DNA from: Shewanella marinintestina
GTDB taxonomy: Bacteria; Pseudomonadota; Gammaproteobacteria; Enterobacterales; Shewanellaceae
Length of the DNA stretch: 64,000 nucleotides
NCBI RefSeq assembly: GCF_023283845.1
Contig: NZ_JAKILC010000005.1
Coordinates: forward strand, 124,001 to 188,000
Reading direction: 5' to 3'
Shown here: positions 1 to 8,889 of the stretch, piece by piece
How positions within the stretch are numbered: position 1 is the first letter of the stretch
How the letters are laid out: each line of letters begins with the position of its first letter
Made by a program: the position numbers and the translations under genes
The notes under the pieces: generated by a model
Seen by the model: the letters and a program-made list of their open reading frames with translations, nothing else
What the model was told of the DNA's origin: nothing
The model's database searches: none

Positions 1-1892
1 AGTGATAATGGTGCTAAAAGTGCCAAATCGGCGTTATTCAGTGCAAGCTTGTAGGTTTCATCTGCGGTTGAATCTAAGTTATTTTTTAACGCGAGTTCGC
101 CTGCAAGATTGGTTAATTGGTAGCTCACACTCGGAATTGTTAGGTGAGTATCGCCTTGCTCATATTGATAAGTTAATGGCGAATCAATATTGATTTGGGT
201 CTGCCCAATGCGGGTTAGTAGCTGGGAATGGTTTTGACGTTTAGCTACAGTTGGCTGATTATTTTTAACGCCGCTGATTACAGATATTTTGGCATCTTTG
301 GCTATTTGGGCTTCTTGGGCAATTAAGGTTGGGTGGCGACTGATACTTATTCCCTGGGTTTGTTGTGTCGATGCTGGTTTAACGTTAATTGCGTAGGTAA
401 GCTCAGCCTGATTTTTACTCACACTCACATCGCCACTAAGTTCAAGTAATGCGCTGTCGATTTCTACCTGATAGGGAAGTTTTTGTAAGGTTGGCCATAG
501 TTGATTAATGATTATTGGCTGCTGGTGGTGCGCGTTAAGTTGCCACTGGCTAGATACCGTAAAGTCATTAGTTGCGAGTATTTGATACGCCGTATTATCA
601 AGCTTGAGTTTTGCATCAATTTTACTGTCTATGATGGCAATCTCAATTTCAGGCATTAACAATGAGTTTGTGGCTAATTGATACGTTAATGCTTGGTTGA
701 GGCTTATCAGTAACTGAGGCGAGCTATGATTGTTTCGCTTAAGCGCTTGATAGAGATTTAGCAGCGCAGCTTCAAAGGGCTTGTCATTAAGCTTATTAAT
801 GATTTGGGTTAACTGGCTATCTTGTTTATTTGGCGCTGTCGTTTTAGCTGCAGTTTTTGTCGTAAACGTCACAGGCAGTTTTAAGGGGGCTAACGTCAGC
901 TCTGGCTGTGCAATATTGCCATTGATAGCAAACTCAATCGAGTCAGGGGACTCTGCACTTTCAGTTGTTGCTACTAAAGCAACGGGTTGTAGCGTTAGGT
1001 CCGCTAAATCCCCAAGCGTAAGGCTGAGCCCATGTAAGTGGTGTGTAGATGTTAGCTGCGCAGTTTTGAGATCAAGTGCGAGCTGTGAGTCTAATGTCGC
1101 TTTAAGACTCAAATTTTTATCGTCGAGGGTTTGTACCAAATCATAAAGTGGCGTCAGCAGGCTATGTTGTACCTGCGTTGAGGATTCTTTGTGGCTTTTT
1201 CGCAAGAGGGCGCGTTCGCTGGCGGCTAACTTGCGAGTGAAATCCTGTAATAAGGTTAGATCTATGTTGGATTTAGCTTGCCAGTTTTTGTCATCAAGTT
1301 CGGCAGTTAAAGTGAGTAGCCGTTGTTGATTTACATCTATTCGGCTAGAGAGCTCGCCGGAATTATTCAAACTAAGATCATGCAGGGTTAAAGATAGCGC
1401 CGCGTCTTCAATGCCTTTTAGCGTGATGTGAGTTTGTTTGAGCTTAATATCTGGCAATGCATCAAAGTTAAGGCCGATGGCAGGGCCTGTTTCATTCGGT
1501 GCTTTATCTGAAAGCATTAATGAATTTAATGAGAGCCTTACCTGTACATTTTCAACCGATAACGCCTTTAAATCACTGACATTAAAGGCCCAAGGTTTTG
1601 TGTTTTTATCAAAGACTAAGTTGAGGTCATTAAGGGTTATATCCGTGTTATCGACGGTGAGTTCAGCGCTGGTTACGTGCCATTGGGTTAAGCTTTGTGG
1701 TTTGAAGCTAAGTTGGTGTACTTGGGTGTTATAGGCTGATAAAAACTGATTTGCGACATCGATTGTGACTCTTTCATAATACCTAAGCGCCACAAGACCG
1801 GCGATAGCAACAAGCGCTACTAGGCTGATAAAGGAGAACGCTAAATATCGGGTGGCTTTCTGTCGCCAGCTTTTTGGTACTGCCTGTTGCAC
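1..1892 (-). CDS. YdbH-like / AsmA-type large envelope protein (5' part; 3' end outside window)
   Basis: A minus-strand frame is open from about 1892 to the window edge, so about 630 N-terminal residues are visible and the C-terminus is missing. The chosen GTG start gives a short basic N-terminus (VQQAVPKSWRQK), then one hydrophobic segment around residues 14-34. A long polar, beta-rich region with many Leu/Asn/Thr/Gln repeats and no cysteine-rich or enzymatic motif follows. An in-frame TTG lies two codons upstream, and a stop lies just beyond it. A single N-terminal anchor plus a very long repetitive periplasmic part fits the YdbH/AsmA-like proteins thought to bridge inner and outer membranes for phospholipid transport. 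The exact family is inferred from architecture only; ynbE and ydbL, usual YdbH partners, would lie outside the window. Confidence 0.6.
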   Translation of the reverse strand, partial: MQQAVPKSWRQKATRYLAFSFISLVALVAIAGLVALRYYERVTIDVANQFLSAYNTQVHQLSFKPQSLTQWHVTSAELTVDNTDITLNDLNLVFDKNTKPWAFNVSDLKALSVENVQVRLSLNSLMLSDKAPNETGPAIGLNFDALPDIKLKQTHITLKGIEDAALSLTLHDLSLNNSGELSSRIDVNQQRLLTLTAELDDKNWQAKSNIDLTLLQDFTRKLAASERALLRKSHKESSTQVQHSLLTPLYDLVQTLDDKNLSLKATLDSQLALDLKTAQLTSTHHLHGLSLTLGDLADLTLQPVALVATTESAESPDSIEFAINGNIAQPELTLAPLKLPVTFTTKTAAKTTAPNKQDSQLTQIINKLNDKPFEAALLNLYQALKRNNHSSPQLLISLNQALTYQLATNSLLMPEIEIAIIDSKIDAKLKLDNTAYQILATNDFTVSSQWQLNAHHQQPIIINQLWPTLQKLPYQVEIDSALLELSGDVSVSKNQAELTYAINVKPASTQQTQGISISRHPTLIAQEAQIAKDAKISVISGVKNNQPTVAKRQNHSQLLTRIGQTQINIDSPLTYQYEQGDTHLTIPSVSYQLTNLAGELALKNNLDSTADETYKLALNNADLALLAPLS

Positions 1893-2136
1893 TCGCAAGG
1901 TTCCATCTGTTGTGAGCTAAAACCGCAACCATTATTGATTTTTAGCTAGCTTGCTGGCTTTTAGTATAGTCAGACGATTCTAACACCTTAACTTAATACC
2001 TGAATAGATGAACAAGGAGACTGTTATTTCGACAAGGTCATGTTTTTCAACAATGACAATCTTGTGAGTTAGCTCAAATAACCGAGTGTTGTTTTTTATA
2101 TTTATCGTTACATATTGAACCATTTGTTACTGACTT

Positions 2137-2209
2137 GCTCAATATTGAGCGGCGTGTCGCTGTTCTTTTGGCTAAAGCATTTTTATTTCGTTTAGGAATG
2201 CTTTAGCCA
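2137..2209. repeat. Perfect palindrome and long hairpin upstream of the small membrane protein gene
   Basis: The interval between the YdbH-like gene and the gene at 2239 has no ORF but holds two strong symmetric elements. One is a perfect 14-bp palindrome, GCTCAATATTGAGC, at 2137-2150. The other is a hairpin with perfect 13-bp arms, TGGCTAAAGCATT at 2169-2181 and its complement at 2197-2209, with a 15-nt loop. No T-run follows, so it does not look like a normal terminator. It ends 29 bp before the TTG start of the next gene. Confidence 0.6.
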
Positions 2210-2238
2210 GCAGTATTTAACAGAAAAAGAGGTTCACA

Positions 2239-2589
2239 TTGAAAAACTTAGGCTGGTTGTTAATTTTTATTCCCGCGCTTTGTACTTGCTCATTAGTCTT
2301 TATGGTCATCTTGCATTATTTTCATATTATCGAAAGCACCGAGATTTTAGTTGGTTTGATGTTTTCATTGCTGGCGCTGAATCTAATGGGATGTGTGACG
2401 ATAGGATTAAAAACCTCAGGTAATCTTCCTTACCTTCTATTTGGTAATCTATTGTTCTTCATCATTTTTGTTTTTTCGATTGCCACTGTAAACACTCATG
2501 ATTGTCAACATCACGAACAAAAACAGAATAGCCAACTAGATACACCTGTCTTAGGTCAACAGCTTGATTTGGACTTGGCTAGAGAATGA
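2239..2589 (+). CDS. Small inner-membrane protein of unknown function
   Basis: This 116-residue protein starts at TTG behind a good ribosome binding site (AAAGAGG, 6-nt spacing). Three hydrophobic segments are visible, at about residues 5-27, 36-58 and 65-83. A polar tail containing DCQHHEQKQ follows. I do not recognise the family and see no catalytic motif. It stands alone between the minus-strand YdbH-like and mutarotase genes. The palindrome and hairpin in its upstream region could belong to its promoter or leader. Confidence 0.6.
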   Translation: MKNLGWLLIFIPALCTCSLVFMVILHYFHIIESTEILVGLMFSLLALNLMGCVTIGLKTSGNLPYLLFGNLLFFIIFVFSIATVNTHDCQHHEQKQNSQLDTPVLGQQLDLDLARE

Positions 2590-2683
2590 TTTTATAAGTA
2601 ATAAGTATTAAATAATTGGCGAGTAACGCATTTATGATAGCCAGAAAAGACAATGTTTTACTGGCTATCACAACAGAAGAGGC

Positions 2684-3532
2684 TTACGCTTTCCAGCGAA
2701 TATGTGTGGTTAGCGTATGACTTTCATTAGGTGCCAAGACCACTTTATCTTCTAATACGTTTGCAGCCTCTAGGCAAACCATCGTCAGGTAGTCATCGCT
2801 ATTGAAGCGAGATAACCGCGCTGATTTATCAATCCATGGATTCCAAAGTACAGCACTCTTGCTATTTTCGCGGCTGACTTCGATTACACCATCAGGAGTA
2901 TGAAGCTCTTGTACATTGCCTAGTTCAGTATAAACTCGATCGGTTTCTCGGGTGAATTCAACTTTGTCATTTTCTTGAGTGAAAGGACCTTGACCAAACT
3001 CTATATACTTAGCACCCTCAAAACCACTAGCTTGTAGCTGATGGATATCATTGATTGGAAAATAAGTGTGCAGCGCCTGAGTTAGGCTAACGTCATAATC
3101 ACTACGGTTGGTATTCACTAAGCTGACTGAGAGGCGGTCGCTTAGCGTAAATAACAATTCAACATCGGTGTCGTGAGGCCAGAACAGCCTATCTTCTTCA
3201 CTGATGTTTAGCGTGAACTTAAGATCAACAATTTGGTTGCGCATTTTTACCGACTCAAGCGCCCAAATACGAGTGCGAGCAAAACCATGCTGAGGAAAAT
3301 CAGGGTTTTCGTTCATGCCAAACCATGGCCAACAAACTGGAATACCACCGCGGATCCCATTGCCAGGAGAATAGTCATCAGCGCTTGAAACCCAAAGCAA
3401 TGGCTTTTGGCCAACAGGTTCAAAGAAATCAATCTGTGCACCTTGCATAAAGATCCTAGCTTTACACAAAGGTGTATTAACGTCGACGTACTCTAATCCA
3501 TTAGCATGTTTATTAGTGGTGACGGAACCCAT
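2684..3532 (-). CDS. D-hexose-6-phosphate mutarotase (aldose 1-epimerase family, YeaD-like)
   Basis: Members of this family interconvert the alpha and beta anomers of hexose phosphates in the cytosol. Family signatures are clear: GIRGGIPVCWPWFG, then PQHGFARTRIWALE (catalytic-region His), then LTQALHTYFPI with the second conserved His, and a C-terminal LTMVCLEAANV. The length of 282 aa matches E. coli YeaD (294 aa). The frame extends upstream to a TTG at 3649. I prefer ATG at 3532 because AAAGGA sits 9 nt before it and the product then begins where the family fold begins (MGSVTTNKHANG). It is a single gene with no sugar-metabolism neighbours here. Confidence 0.88.
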   Translation of the reverse strand: MGSVTTNKHANGLEYVDVNTPLCKARIFMQGAQIDFFEPVGQKPLLWVSSADDYSPGNGIRGGIPVCWPWFGMNENPDFPQHGFARTRIWALESVKMRNQIVDLKFTLNISEEDRLFWPHDTDVELLFTLSDRLSVSLVNTNRSDYDVSLTQALHTYFPINDIHQLQASGFEGAKYIEFGQGPFTQENDKVEFTRETDRVYTELGNVQELHTPDGVIEVSRENSKSAVLWNPWIDKSARLSRFNSDDYLTMVCLEAANVLEDKVVLAPNESHTLTTHIRWKA

Positions 3533-3983
3533 GAGGTGTTGTCCTTTCAAAGCGTTATCACGATATAGTTGAGCTAGCTTACCCGTTTTTTGAAAACGAC
3601 ATAAGCCTTCTTTTAACCGGATTTGCGGTAATGCTGTTCTGTTGAACAAACAAATGCCGCATCAGGTTAAGATTTAGCATTATTTATTTACCGATTGTGC
3701 ACCAGGCTGGCGTATTTAACCTTTAGCTATAGTCATTCAGTTTACTTTACAATTATTTAAAGACCGTGCATGTGGTGAATATAATCCGCTTTTAGAGCTT
3801 AGTGAGAAAATATTTGTTGGTCATTTCTAATAACGTTCTCTAATCCTAATTTGATTTTTTAATGTTTGCTCCCTTGTTGTTTTAACTAAAAAATTGCTGT
3901 GTTTTTAGCCAAACTTAGTTATGGTGGTTAAAAGGTGGTCAGAGCACCGACCATTAATGATAAGAACTAAAAGGGACGATGTT

Positions 3984-5774
3984 ATGCCAATTTACCAAGC
4001 ACCAATCCGCGATTATCAGTTTGTTTTAAATGAGCTCTTAAATATATATCAGCAGGATGAATTGAAAGGTTTTGATGAGTTTGACCCTGAGCTGATAGAT
4101 GCGGTGCTGCAAGGTGTAGCCGATTTTACCACTGATATTATGCTGCCACTCAATGGCAGTGGTGATGTTGAAGGTTGTCGCTTGGTTGACGGAAAAGTCA
4201 TAACCCCCCAAGGCTTTATCGATGCATACCAGCAATACGTTGATAATGGTTGGGCAACGTTAACCTGTGACCCTGAATTTGGCGGCCAAGGTTTACCTGA
4301 AGTAGTCGGTGTGTTTGCAACCGAAATGAAAACTTCAACTAATATGGCTTTTGCTATGTATCCTGGGCTGACTCACGGTGCTTATGCCGCGATTCATACT
4401 CATGGTAGTGATGATCTAAAAAGTAAATATTTAGAGAAATTAGTCAGTGGTGAATGGACTGGCACAATGAATCTTACTGAGTCTCATTCGGGCACGGATT
4501 TGGCATTGTTGCGAACTAAAGCGATCCCTCAAGCGGATGGCACTTTTGCTATAACTGGTGAAAAAATCTTTATCTCATCAGGCGATCATGATTTAACTGA
4601 CAATATTGTACATTTGGTATTAGCAAAGCTGCCTGATGCACCTGAAGGGGTTAAAGGCATTTCGTTATTTGTGGTGCCTAAAATATTGATTAACAAAGAT
4701 GGCAGTTTAGGCGATCCAAATACGCTTTGTGCAGCGAGTTTAGAACACAAAATGGGGATCCATGGTAACTCAACCTGCGTGATGAATTTTGATGGTGCAA
4801 TTGGAGAGCTGGTAGGTGAGCCGCATCAAGGGCTACGAGCCATGTTTACAATGATGAATCAAGCAAGATTAGGCGTTGGACTGCAAGGGTTAGGTGTATC
4901 TGAAATTGCTTATCAAAACGCACTTGCTTACGCAAAAGATCGTATTCAAGGTCGAGCACTAAGTGGTGCTAAGCAGCCCGAGCAGGCGGCTGACTCTATT
5001 TTGGTGCATGGGGATGTGCGCCGAATGTTATTGTCGCAAAAGTCATTTAATGAAGGCACTCGAGCATTAATGGGGCAACAAGCGCTTTGGCTAGATGAAT
5101 CTGAAAGGCATAGCGATGACGAGTGCGCTAAAGTGGCATCCAAACTTGCCGCATTATTCACGCCGATTGTAAAAGGTTTTGTCACAGATCAAGCCTTTAA
5201 AGCTTGTGTTGATGCACAACAGGTATTTGGTGGACATGGATATATTCATGAGTGGGGCATGGAGCAATTCGTACGTGATAGTCGTATCGCAATGATTTAT
5301 GAAGGTACTAATGGCGTACAAGCTTTAGATCTTGTTGGCCGTAAGTTGTTGTCAGATAAGGGAGAGGCACTGCAAATATGGTCCTTAGAAGTCAAGTCTT
5401 TGATAGAACGTAATAGGGGCACTGAAGAGATGAAGCCATACCTTGCTGGTTTAATGGATGCTGCTGGCGACCTTGAAAAGGCCACTGCTTACTTAACAAC
5501 AAACGCAGCTAAAAACCCTGATTTAATAGGAGCTGCGTCTATGGCCTATATGCAAATTTTAGGGATCGCTGCGCTAGCATGGATGTGGACTCGAACCGCA
5601 GAAAAAGCAATACAAACAATAGCAGCAGGTACTGAAGAAACGGCCTTCTATCAAGATAAGCTCAATACTGCTAAGTTCTTTATGCATTATTGGGGGGCGA
5701 AAACTCGCAGTCTGCGTAAGCAAATTCAATTAGCTAGTGAAGACATTTGCGGGTTTGATAATCGTGCTTTTTAA
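3984..5774 (+). CDS. Acyl-CoA dehydrogenase (long, DmdC/FadE-like family)
   Basis: A 596-residue FAD-dependent acyl-CoA dehydrogenase that should catalyse alpha,beta-dehydrogenation of an acyl-CoA. Visible landmarks are the substrate/FAD region GEWTGTMNLTESHSGTDLALL, the KIFISSGDHD segment and QVFGGHGYIHEWGMEQFVRD. The active-site stretch IAMIYEGTNGVQALDLVGR carries the catalytic Glu. The extra C-terminal extension of about 130 residues is typical of the long subgroup that includes 3-methylmercaptopropionyl-CoA dehydrogenase. The substrate cannot be read from sequence. The ATG at 3984 has AAGGGA upstream; an upstream in-frame start at 3921 has weaker context. A factor-independent terminator follows. 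Confidence 0.88.
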   Translation: MPIYQAPIRDYQFVLNELLNIYQQDELKGFDEFDPELIDAVLQGVADFTTDIMLPLNGSGDVEGCRLVDGKVITPQGFIDAYQQYVDNGWATLTCDPEFGGQGLPEVVGVFATEMKTSTNMAFAMYPGLTHGAYAAIHTHGSDDLKSKYLEKLVSGEWTGTMNLTESHSGTDLALLRTKAIPQADGTFAITGEKIFISSGDHDLTDNIVHLVLAKLPDAPEGVKGISLFVVPKILINKDGSLGDPNTLCAASLEHKMGIHGNSTCVMNFDGAIGELVGEPHQGLRAMFTMMNQARLGVGLQGLGVSEIAYQNALAYAKDRIQGRALSGAKQPEQAADSILVHGDVRRMLLSQKSFNEGTRALMGQQALWLDESERHSDDECAKVASKLAALFTPIVKGFVTDQAFKACVDAQQVFGGHGYIHEWGMEQFVRDSRIAMIYEGTNGVQALDLVGRKLLSDKGEALQIWSLEVKSLIERNRGTEEMKPYLAGLMDAAGDLEKATAYLTTNAAKNPDLIGAASMAYMQILGIAALAWMWTRTAEKAIQTIAAGTEETAFYQDKLNTAKFFMHYWGAKTRSLRKQIQLASEDICGFDNRAF

Positions 5775-5799
5775 TCGTTAAGATTATTTTCCTTGCTGA

Positions 5800-5834
5800 G
5801 CACTCTTGCAGATATAAGTCGTAAGAGTGCTTTT
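5800..5834 (+). terminator. Rho-independent terminator after the acyl-CoA dehydrogenase gene
   Basis: An 8-bp stem, GCACTCTT (5800-5807) with AAGAGTGC (5823-5830), is followed directly by TTTT, 26 bp after the stop codon. Confidence 0.8.
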
Positions 5835-6024
5835 AATCAATAATCTATTTTAACATCCTTTTTAAAGCTAGAGTTCTGCTCTATATACCTTTTAGTGATT
5901 GCAGTTAGACATCTCCCCCTTATCTAAGCTAACCTTGGCGCACCTTACGAACTAGCCTTTATGGGCCATAGTTTTATTAAATACAATTAGCAGCAATGGC
6001 TGTATTCATTTAATTAGGATAGAC

Positions 6025-6714
6025 ATGCAGTATAAATGGGTACTTTTTGACGCTGATGAGACCTTGTTTCATTTTGATGCTTTTCAAGGCTTACAGCTGA
6101 TGTTTTCACGATTTGACGTAGATTTTACTCGTCAAGATTTTGCGCACTATCAAACGGTGAACAAGCCTCTTTGGGTCGATTATCAAGACGGTAAACTAAC
6201 CGCCAAACAACTACAAAATATTCGTTTTGAAGAGTGGGCAAAAAAGTTAACGGTATCTACTCAGCAGCTTAATAGTAGTTTTCTTGCCGCAATGGCAGAG
6301 ATCTGTCAACTTCTGCCTGGCGCACAGGAGTTGATCGATGCGCTAACGGGCAGGGTTAACATGGGAATTATTACTAACGGTTTTACCGAGTTGCAAACTG
6401 TACGCTTAGAAAAAGTTGGTTTAGCTAACTGTTTTTCGCCATTAGTCATTTCAGAAGAGGTTGGTCTCGCTAAGCCTGATGTGGGAATTTTTAATCACGC
6501 ATTGAGTTTGATGGGTGACCCAGACAAAGAGTCGGTATTGATGGTTGGAGATAACCCGCATTCAGATATCTTAGGAGGCATAAATGCTGGTATTCATACT
6601 TGTTGGCTAAACAGTGATGGCTCTGAACAACCTGCAGGAATTAACCCTAATTACCACGTAAGTTCTTTATGCGAACTACGAGAGCTCTTAACGAGCAATA
6701 AGTCTTTTAAATAA
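6025..6714 (+). CDS. yjjG: YjjG-type pyrimidine 5'-nucleotidase (HAD family)
   Basis: A cytosolic HAD phosphatase of 229 aa, the usual length for YjjG, which dephosphorylates dUMP, dTMP and non-canonical nucleotides. All four HAD motifs are present: LFDADETLF (nucleophile Asp), ITNGF (motif II), the conserved Lys in GLAKPDVGIF, and MVGDNPHSDILGG (motif IV acids). A helical cap lies at about residues 15-90. The gene is single, with its stop 32 bp from the convergent methyltransferase gene. YjjG rather than a generic HAD is inferred from the cap sequence and length. Confidence 0.85.
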   Translation: MQYKWVLFDADETLFHFDAFQGLQLMFSRFDVDFTRQDFAHYQTVNKPLWVDYQDGKLTAKQLQNIRFEEWAKKLTVSTQQLNSSFLAAMAEICQLLPGAQELIDALTGRVNMGIITNGFTELQTVRLEKVGLANCFSPLVISEEVGLAKPDVGIFNHALSLMGDPDKESVLMVGDNPHSDILGGINAGIHTCWLNSDGSEQPAGINPNYHVSSLCELRELLTSNKSFK

Positions 6715-6746
6715 CAGACTTATTGCGTAAGTTAATTGTTTGAATA

Positions 6747-7358
6747 TCAGACGTTTTTTTCGAAGTGAAGTAAACGATTGTTGGCAGGCATAGGATGATC
6801 TGCTTTGAGTTTTAGCCCTTGTTCTATTGCAAGCTCAGTTATCCACTCTATGTCTCTAATTGCACTTTTAGGGTTTTGCTCTAGCAACCATTGATCAAAA
6901 TTCCGATTACTATCACAGGTGTATTGCCCCTGATAATTAAAGGGGCCGTACACACAGAGTTGTCCACCAAGGCTTAAATGTTCACCTAAGCCTTTAAATA
7001 AATCTTGCACCATAGCTTTAGACATAATGTGTAAAGTATTCGCGGTAAAAATCCCATCAATAATCGGCAGTTCGAGTTTTTCTATAGGCCAAGCTTGGGT
7101 CACATCAAGTACTAGTGGCGGACGAAGATTCAAGCTAGGTTCTGCTGTAAGCCACGCATTTATTCCTCTATGATTAAAGCTTTGATCGCTGGTTTGCCAA
7201 ATTAAATGCGGAAGCAGTTTAGCGAAATACACTGCATGCTGACCTGTACCACTGCCTATTTCAAGCACTTGGCTTGATTGGTTAAAGCAATGTTCGAGTA
7301 CCGAACCAATGGCATATTTATTATTTTCACAAGCTTGAGAGTAAGGTAATGAGCTCAC
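6747..7358 (-). CDS. DUF938 family SAM-dependent methyltransferase-like protein
   Basis: A 203-residue protein with the Rossmann methyltransferase motif I VLEIGSGTGQHAVYFA near residue 33. The DUF938 hallmarks are an N-terminal YSQACENNK, WQTSDQSF, and GGQLCVYGPFNYQGQYT, ending with NNRLLHFEK. The cofactor site looks intact, but the substrate of this family is unknown to me. The best start is GTG; no ATG lies upstream before an in-frame stop. It converges on yjjG and is transcribed away from the small genes at 7473 and 7954. Confidence 0.8.
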   Translation of the reverse strand: MSSLPYSQACENNKYAIGSVLEHCFNQSSQVLEIGSGTGQHAVYFAKLLPHLIWQTSDQSFNHRGINAWLTAEPSLNLRPPLVLDVTQAWPIEKLELPIIDGIFTANTLHIMSKAMVQDLFKGLGEHLSLGGQLCVYGPFNYQGQYTCDSNRNFDQWLLEQNPKSAIRDIEWITELAIEQGLKLKADHPMPANNRLLHFEKNV

Positions 7359-7472
7359 AGGTAATGCTTTGTTATCGGGTGTTATTAGTTGTTTTACCGC
7401 GTCTGCCGTATAAATTCAATTGCTGTGTAGATATTGGCTCCTAATCATCATTCTAGATATAATTAGAAGAGG

Positions 7473-7919
7473 TTGTGGGGAATTAGCTTTAGGTATCACT
7501 ATAAAAAAGAGTTAATATCTAGCCTCTATTTTGCAGATAACAAGGCAAGTATTTTGGCTTTAGAACACAATGAAATAGTTTCGTTACTAAGCGAACTTGA
7601 GTGCAGAACAAACTTCACTATCAAGAAAGTTACCGAGTACATGTTGCCTAAGCTAAAAGAGCCATTTTATCTTTACCTAGATGGTAAGCAGGCGCAATTG
7701 GTGATCCGTCCGGCCTATGAAGTTTTTATAGCTGACTTTGCCGAATTAGATGGAGTTAACCCTAAAGCGCAATATTGTCATTATTCAGAAATGACAAGGT
7801 TTCCGAAGCGTGTGCAGAAAAGCATAAACGGTATTCACTATGGATTAGCCTTTAGTTTTGACAGTAAAGAAGCACTTAAAGTGTTTATTGAAAAGCTAAT
7901 AGTCATCAATCAGGGATAG
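7473..7919 (+). CDS. Hypothetical protein, unknown family
   Basis: An open frame of 148 aa. An in-frame stop lies just before the putative TTG start, so translation cannot begin much earlier, but the Shine-Dalgarno-like GAAGAGG sits too close to that TTG. The true start may be a few codons downstream. The product is a soluble alpha/beta protein with no signal peptide, transmembrane segment or motif I recognise. It is followed after 34 bp by another small gene on the same strand, so the two are probably co-transcribed. Confidence 0.55.
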   Translation: MWGISFRYHYKKELISSLYFADNKASILALEHNEIVSLLSELECRTNFTIKKVTEYMLPKLKEPFYLYLDGKQAQLVIRPAYEVFIADFAELDGVNPKAQYCHYSEMTRFPKRVQKSINGIHYGLAFSFDSKEALKVFIEKLIVINQG

Positions 7920-7953
7920 TGGCTAACAAGAGAAATTTTTAGTGGAGCAACGG

Positions 7954-8259
7954 GTGACGAAAACAGACAAAAAAATCGATAATGCTATCCGTATTGCGCT
8001 GACCTCAATATGTGAAAGTGCAAAAAGTGAGATCTCAGGTTTTAAATGGCTAAGTCACCAAGTTAATTTTGCAAAAGTGAATCAAACTCTAACAATACGT
8101 TTTATGTTTGATTCACATGAGGATCTAAATAAAGCGAGAGCTGAAGGGCTAATAAGCAAACTGATTGTCAGTACTGAACAAGAGTTAGCGCTTGATAATA
8201 TTGTCCTCGCCAATGCTATGAAACAATGCCGTTTTGAAGTGTTACCAAGCAACACTTAA
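7954..8259 (+). CDS. Small conserved protein (often labelled Fis-family-like), function unknown
   Basis: A protein of about 101 aa beginning MTKTDKKIDNAIRIALTSIC. This opening resembles a small Vibrio/Shewanella family that databases often call Fis-family regulator, although I see no clear Fis helix-turn-helix. The following FKWLSHQVNFAK segment also fits that family. I chose the second GTG (7954) because GGAG sits 7 nt upstream; a GTG at 7942 would add four residues. It lies 34 bp behind the hypothetical gene at 7473. Family recognition is from memory and should be treated as tentative. Confidence 0.6.
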   Translation: MTKTDKKIDNAIRIALTSICESAKSEISGFKWLSHQVNFAKVNQTLTIRFMFDSHEDLNKARAEGLISKLIVSTEQELALDNIVLANAMKQCRFEVLPSNT

Positions 8260-8486
8260 AAGTAATATTGTTTGTTTAGCAGCAACTCGCTCTGGACGGG
8301 CATTTAAAGGATTTAAAGTTAACGATATCAAGTGAGTCAATATATTGGGGTTGAGTGAGCGGTCTTGCTGAAACATTTATTCACCAAATGTATTACCAGC
8401 TAGTAACTTAAATTGGTTTACACTATAGCTATAATACAAATTGAAATTCGTTACCGGATAGTTTGTTGACAAGGAGTCTCATAAAT

Positions 8487-8660
8487 ATGGAGCCTGAGAA
8501 GGTCTCGGCTGAAGAGTCGCTAAATGATGCTGATTTTGAAGCTTTGCTATCAGAACTAAATCGTAAGCGTATACGCTCATTTGTTTTTGTTATTGGTTTA
8601 GTCGCTGGATTGCCGGCCGGATTTTATGGTGCGCGCTGGATTTATCAGCTTTGGCAATAG
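8487..8660 (+). CDS. Very small single-span membrane protein
   Basis: A 57-residue product starting at ATG 8487 behind AAGGAG. The N-terminal 30 residues are acidic and helical (EESLNDADFEALLSELNRKR), followed by one transmembrane segment (FVFVIGLVAGLPAGFYGA) and a short WIYQLWQ tail. The acidic cytoplasmic helix plus one anchor resembles small regulatory membrane peptides, but I do not recognise a family. A weak hairpin with T-run at about 8714-8740 may end its transcript. Confidence 0.55.
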   Translation: MEPEKVSAEESLNDADFEALLSELNRKRIRSFVFVIGLVAGLPAGFYGARWIYQLWQ

Positions 8661-8835
8661 AACAACTTTACTCAATAAAAAGCGATTAAACTTGGTGTCA
8701 TTTGAAATAATACAGCTCCCGCTAATTTAAGAGAGCTTTTTGTTATTGATAGGTGCGGTATAGTACAGGACTGGTCATAAGCAGTATTTTTATCAAGTTA
8801 TACGCACTGGTGGAAGCTTAACCTAGATATGAAAT

Positions 8836-8865
8836 AAAAAAGACACGCAATATGCGTGTCTTTTT
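8836..8865. terminator. Bidirectional terminator between the small membrane protein and M3 peptidase genes
   Basis: The stem AGACACGCA (8841-8849) / TGCGTGTCT (8853-8861) is flanked by A-run and T-run, so it can stop transcripts from either side. It mainly serves the minus-strand peptidase gene that ends at 8890. Confidence 0.85.
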
Positions 8866-8889
8866 GTTATCTGGTTTTAGTGGCTAGGT

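Noticed and set aside
781..1734. Plus-strand open frames inside the YdbH-like gene region
   Set aside because: They lie antisense to one long minus-strand frame that reads as a coherent envelope protein, and they have no ribosome sites.
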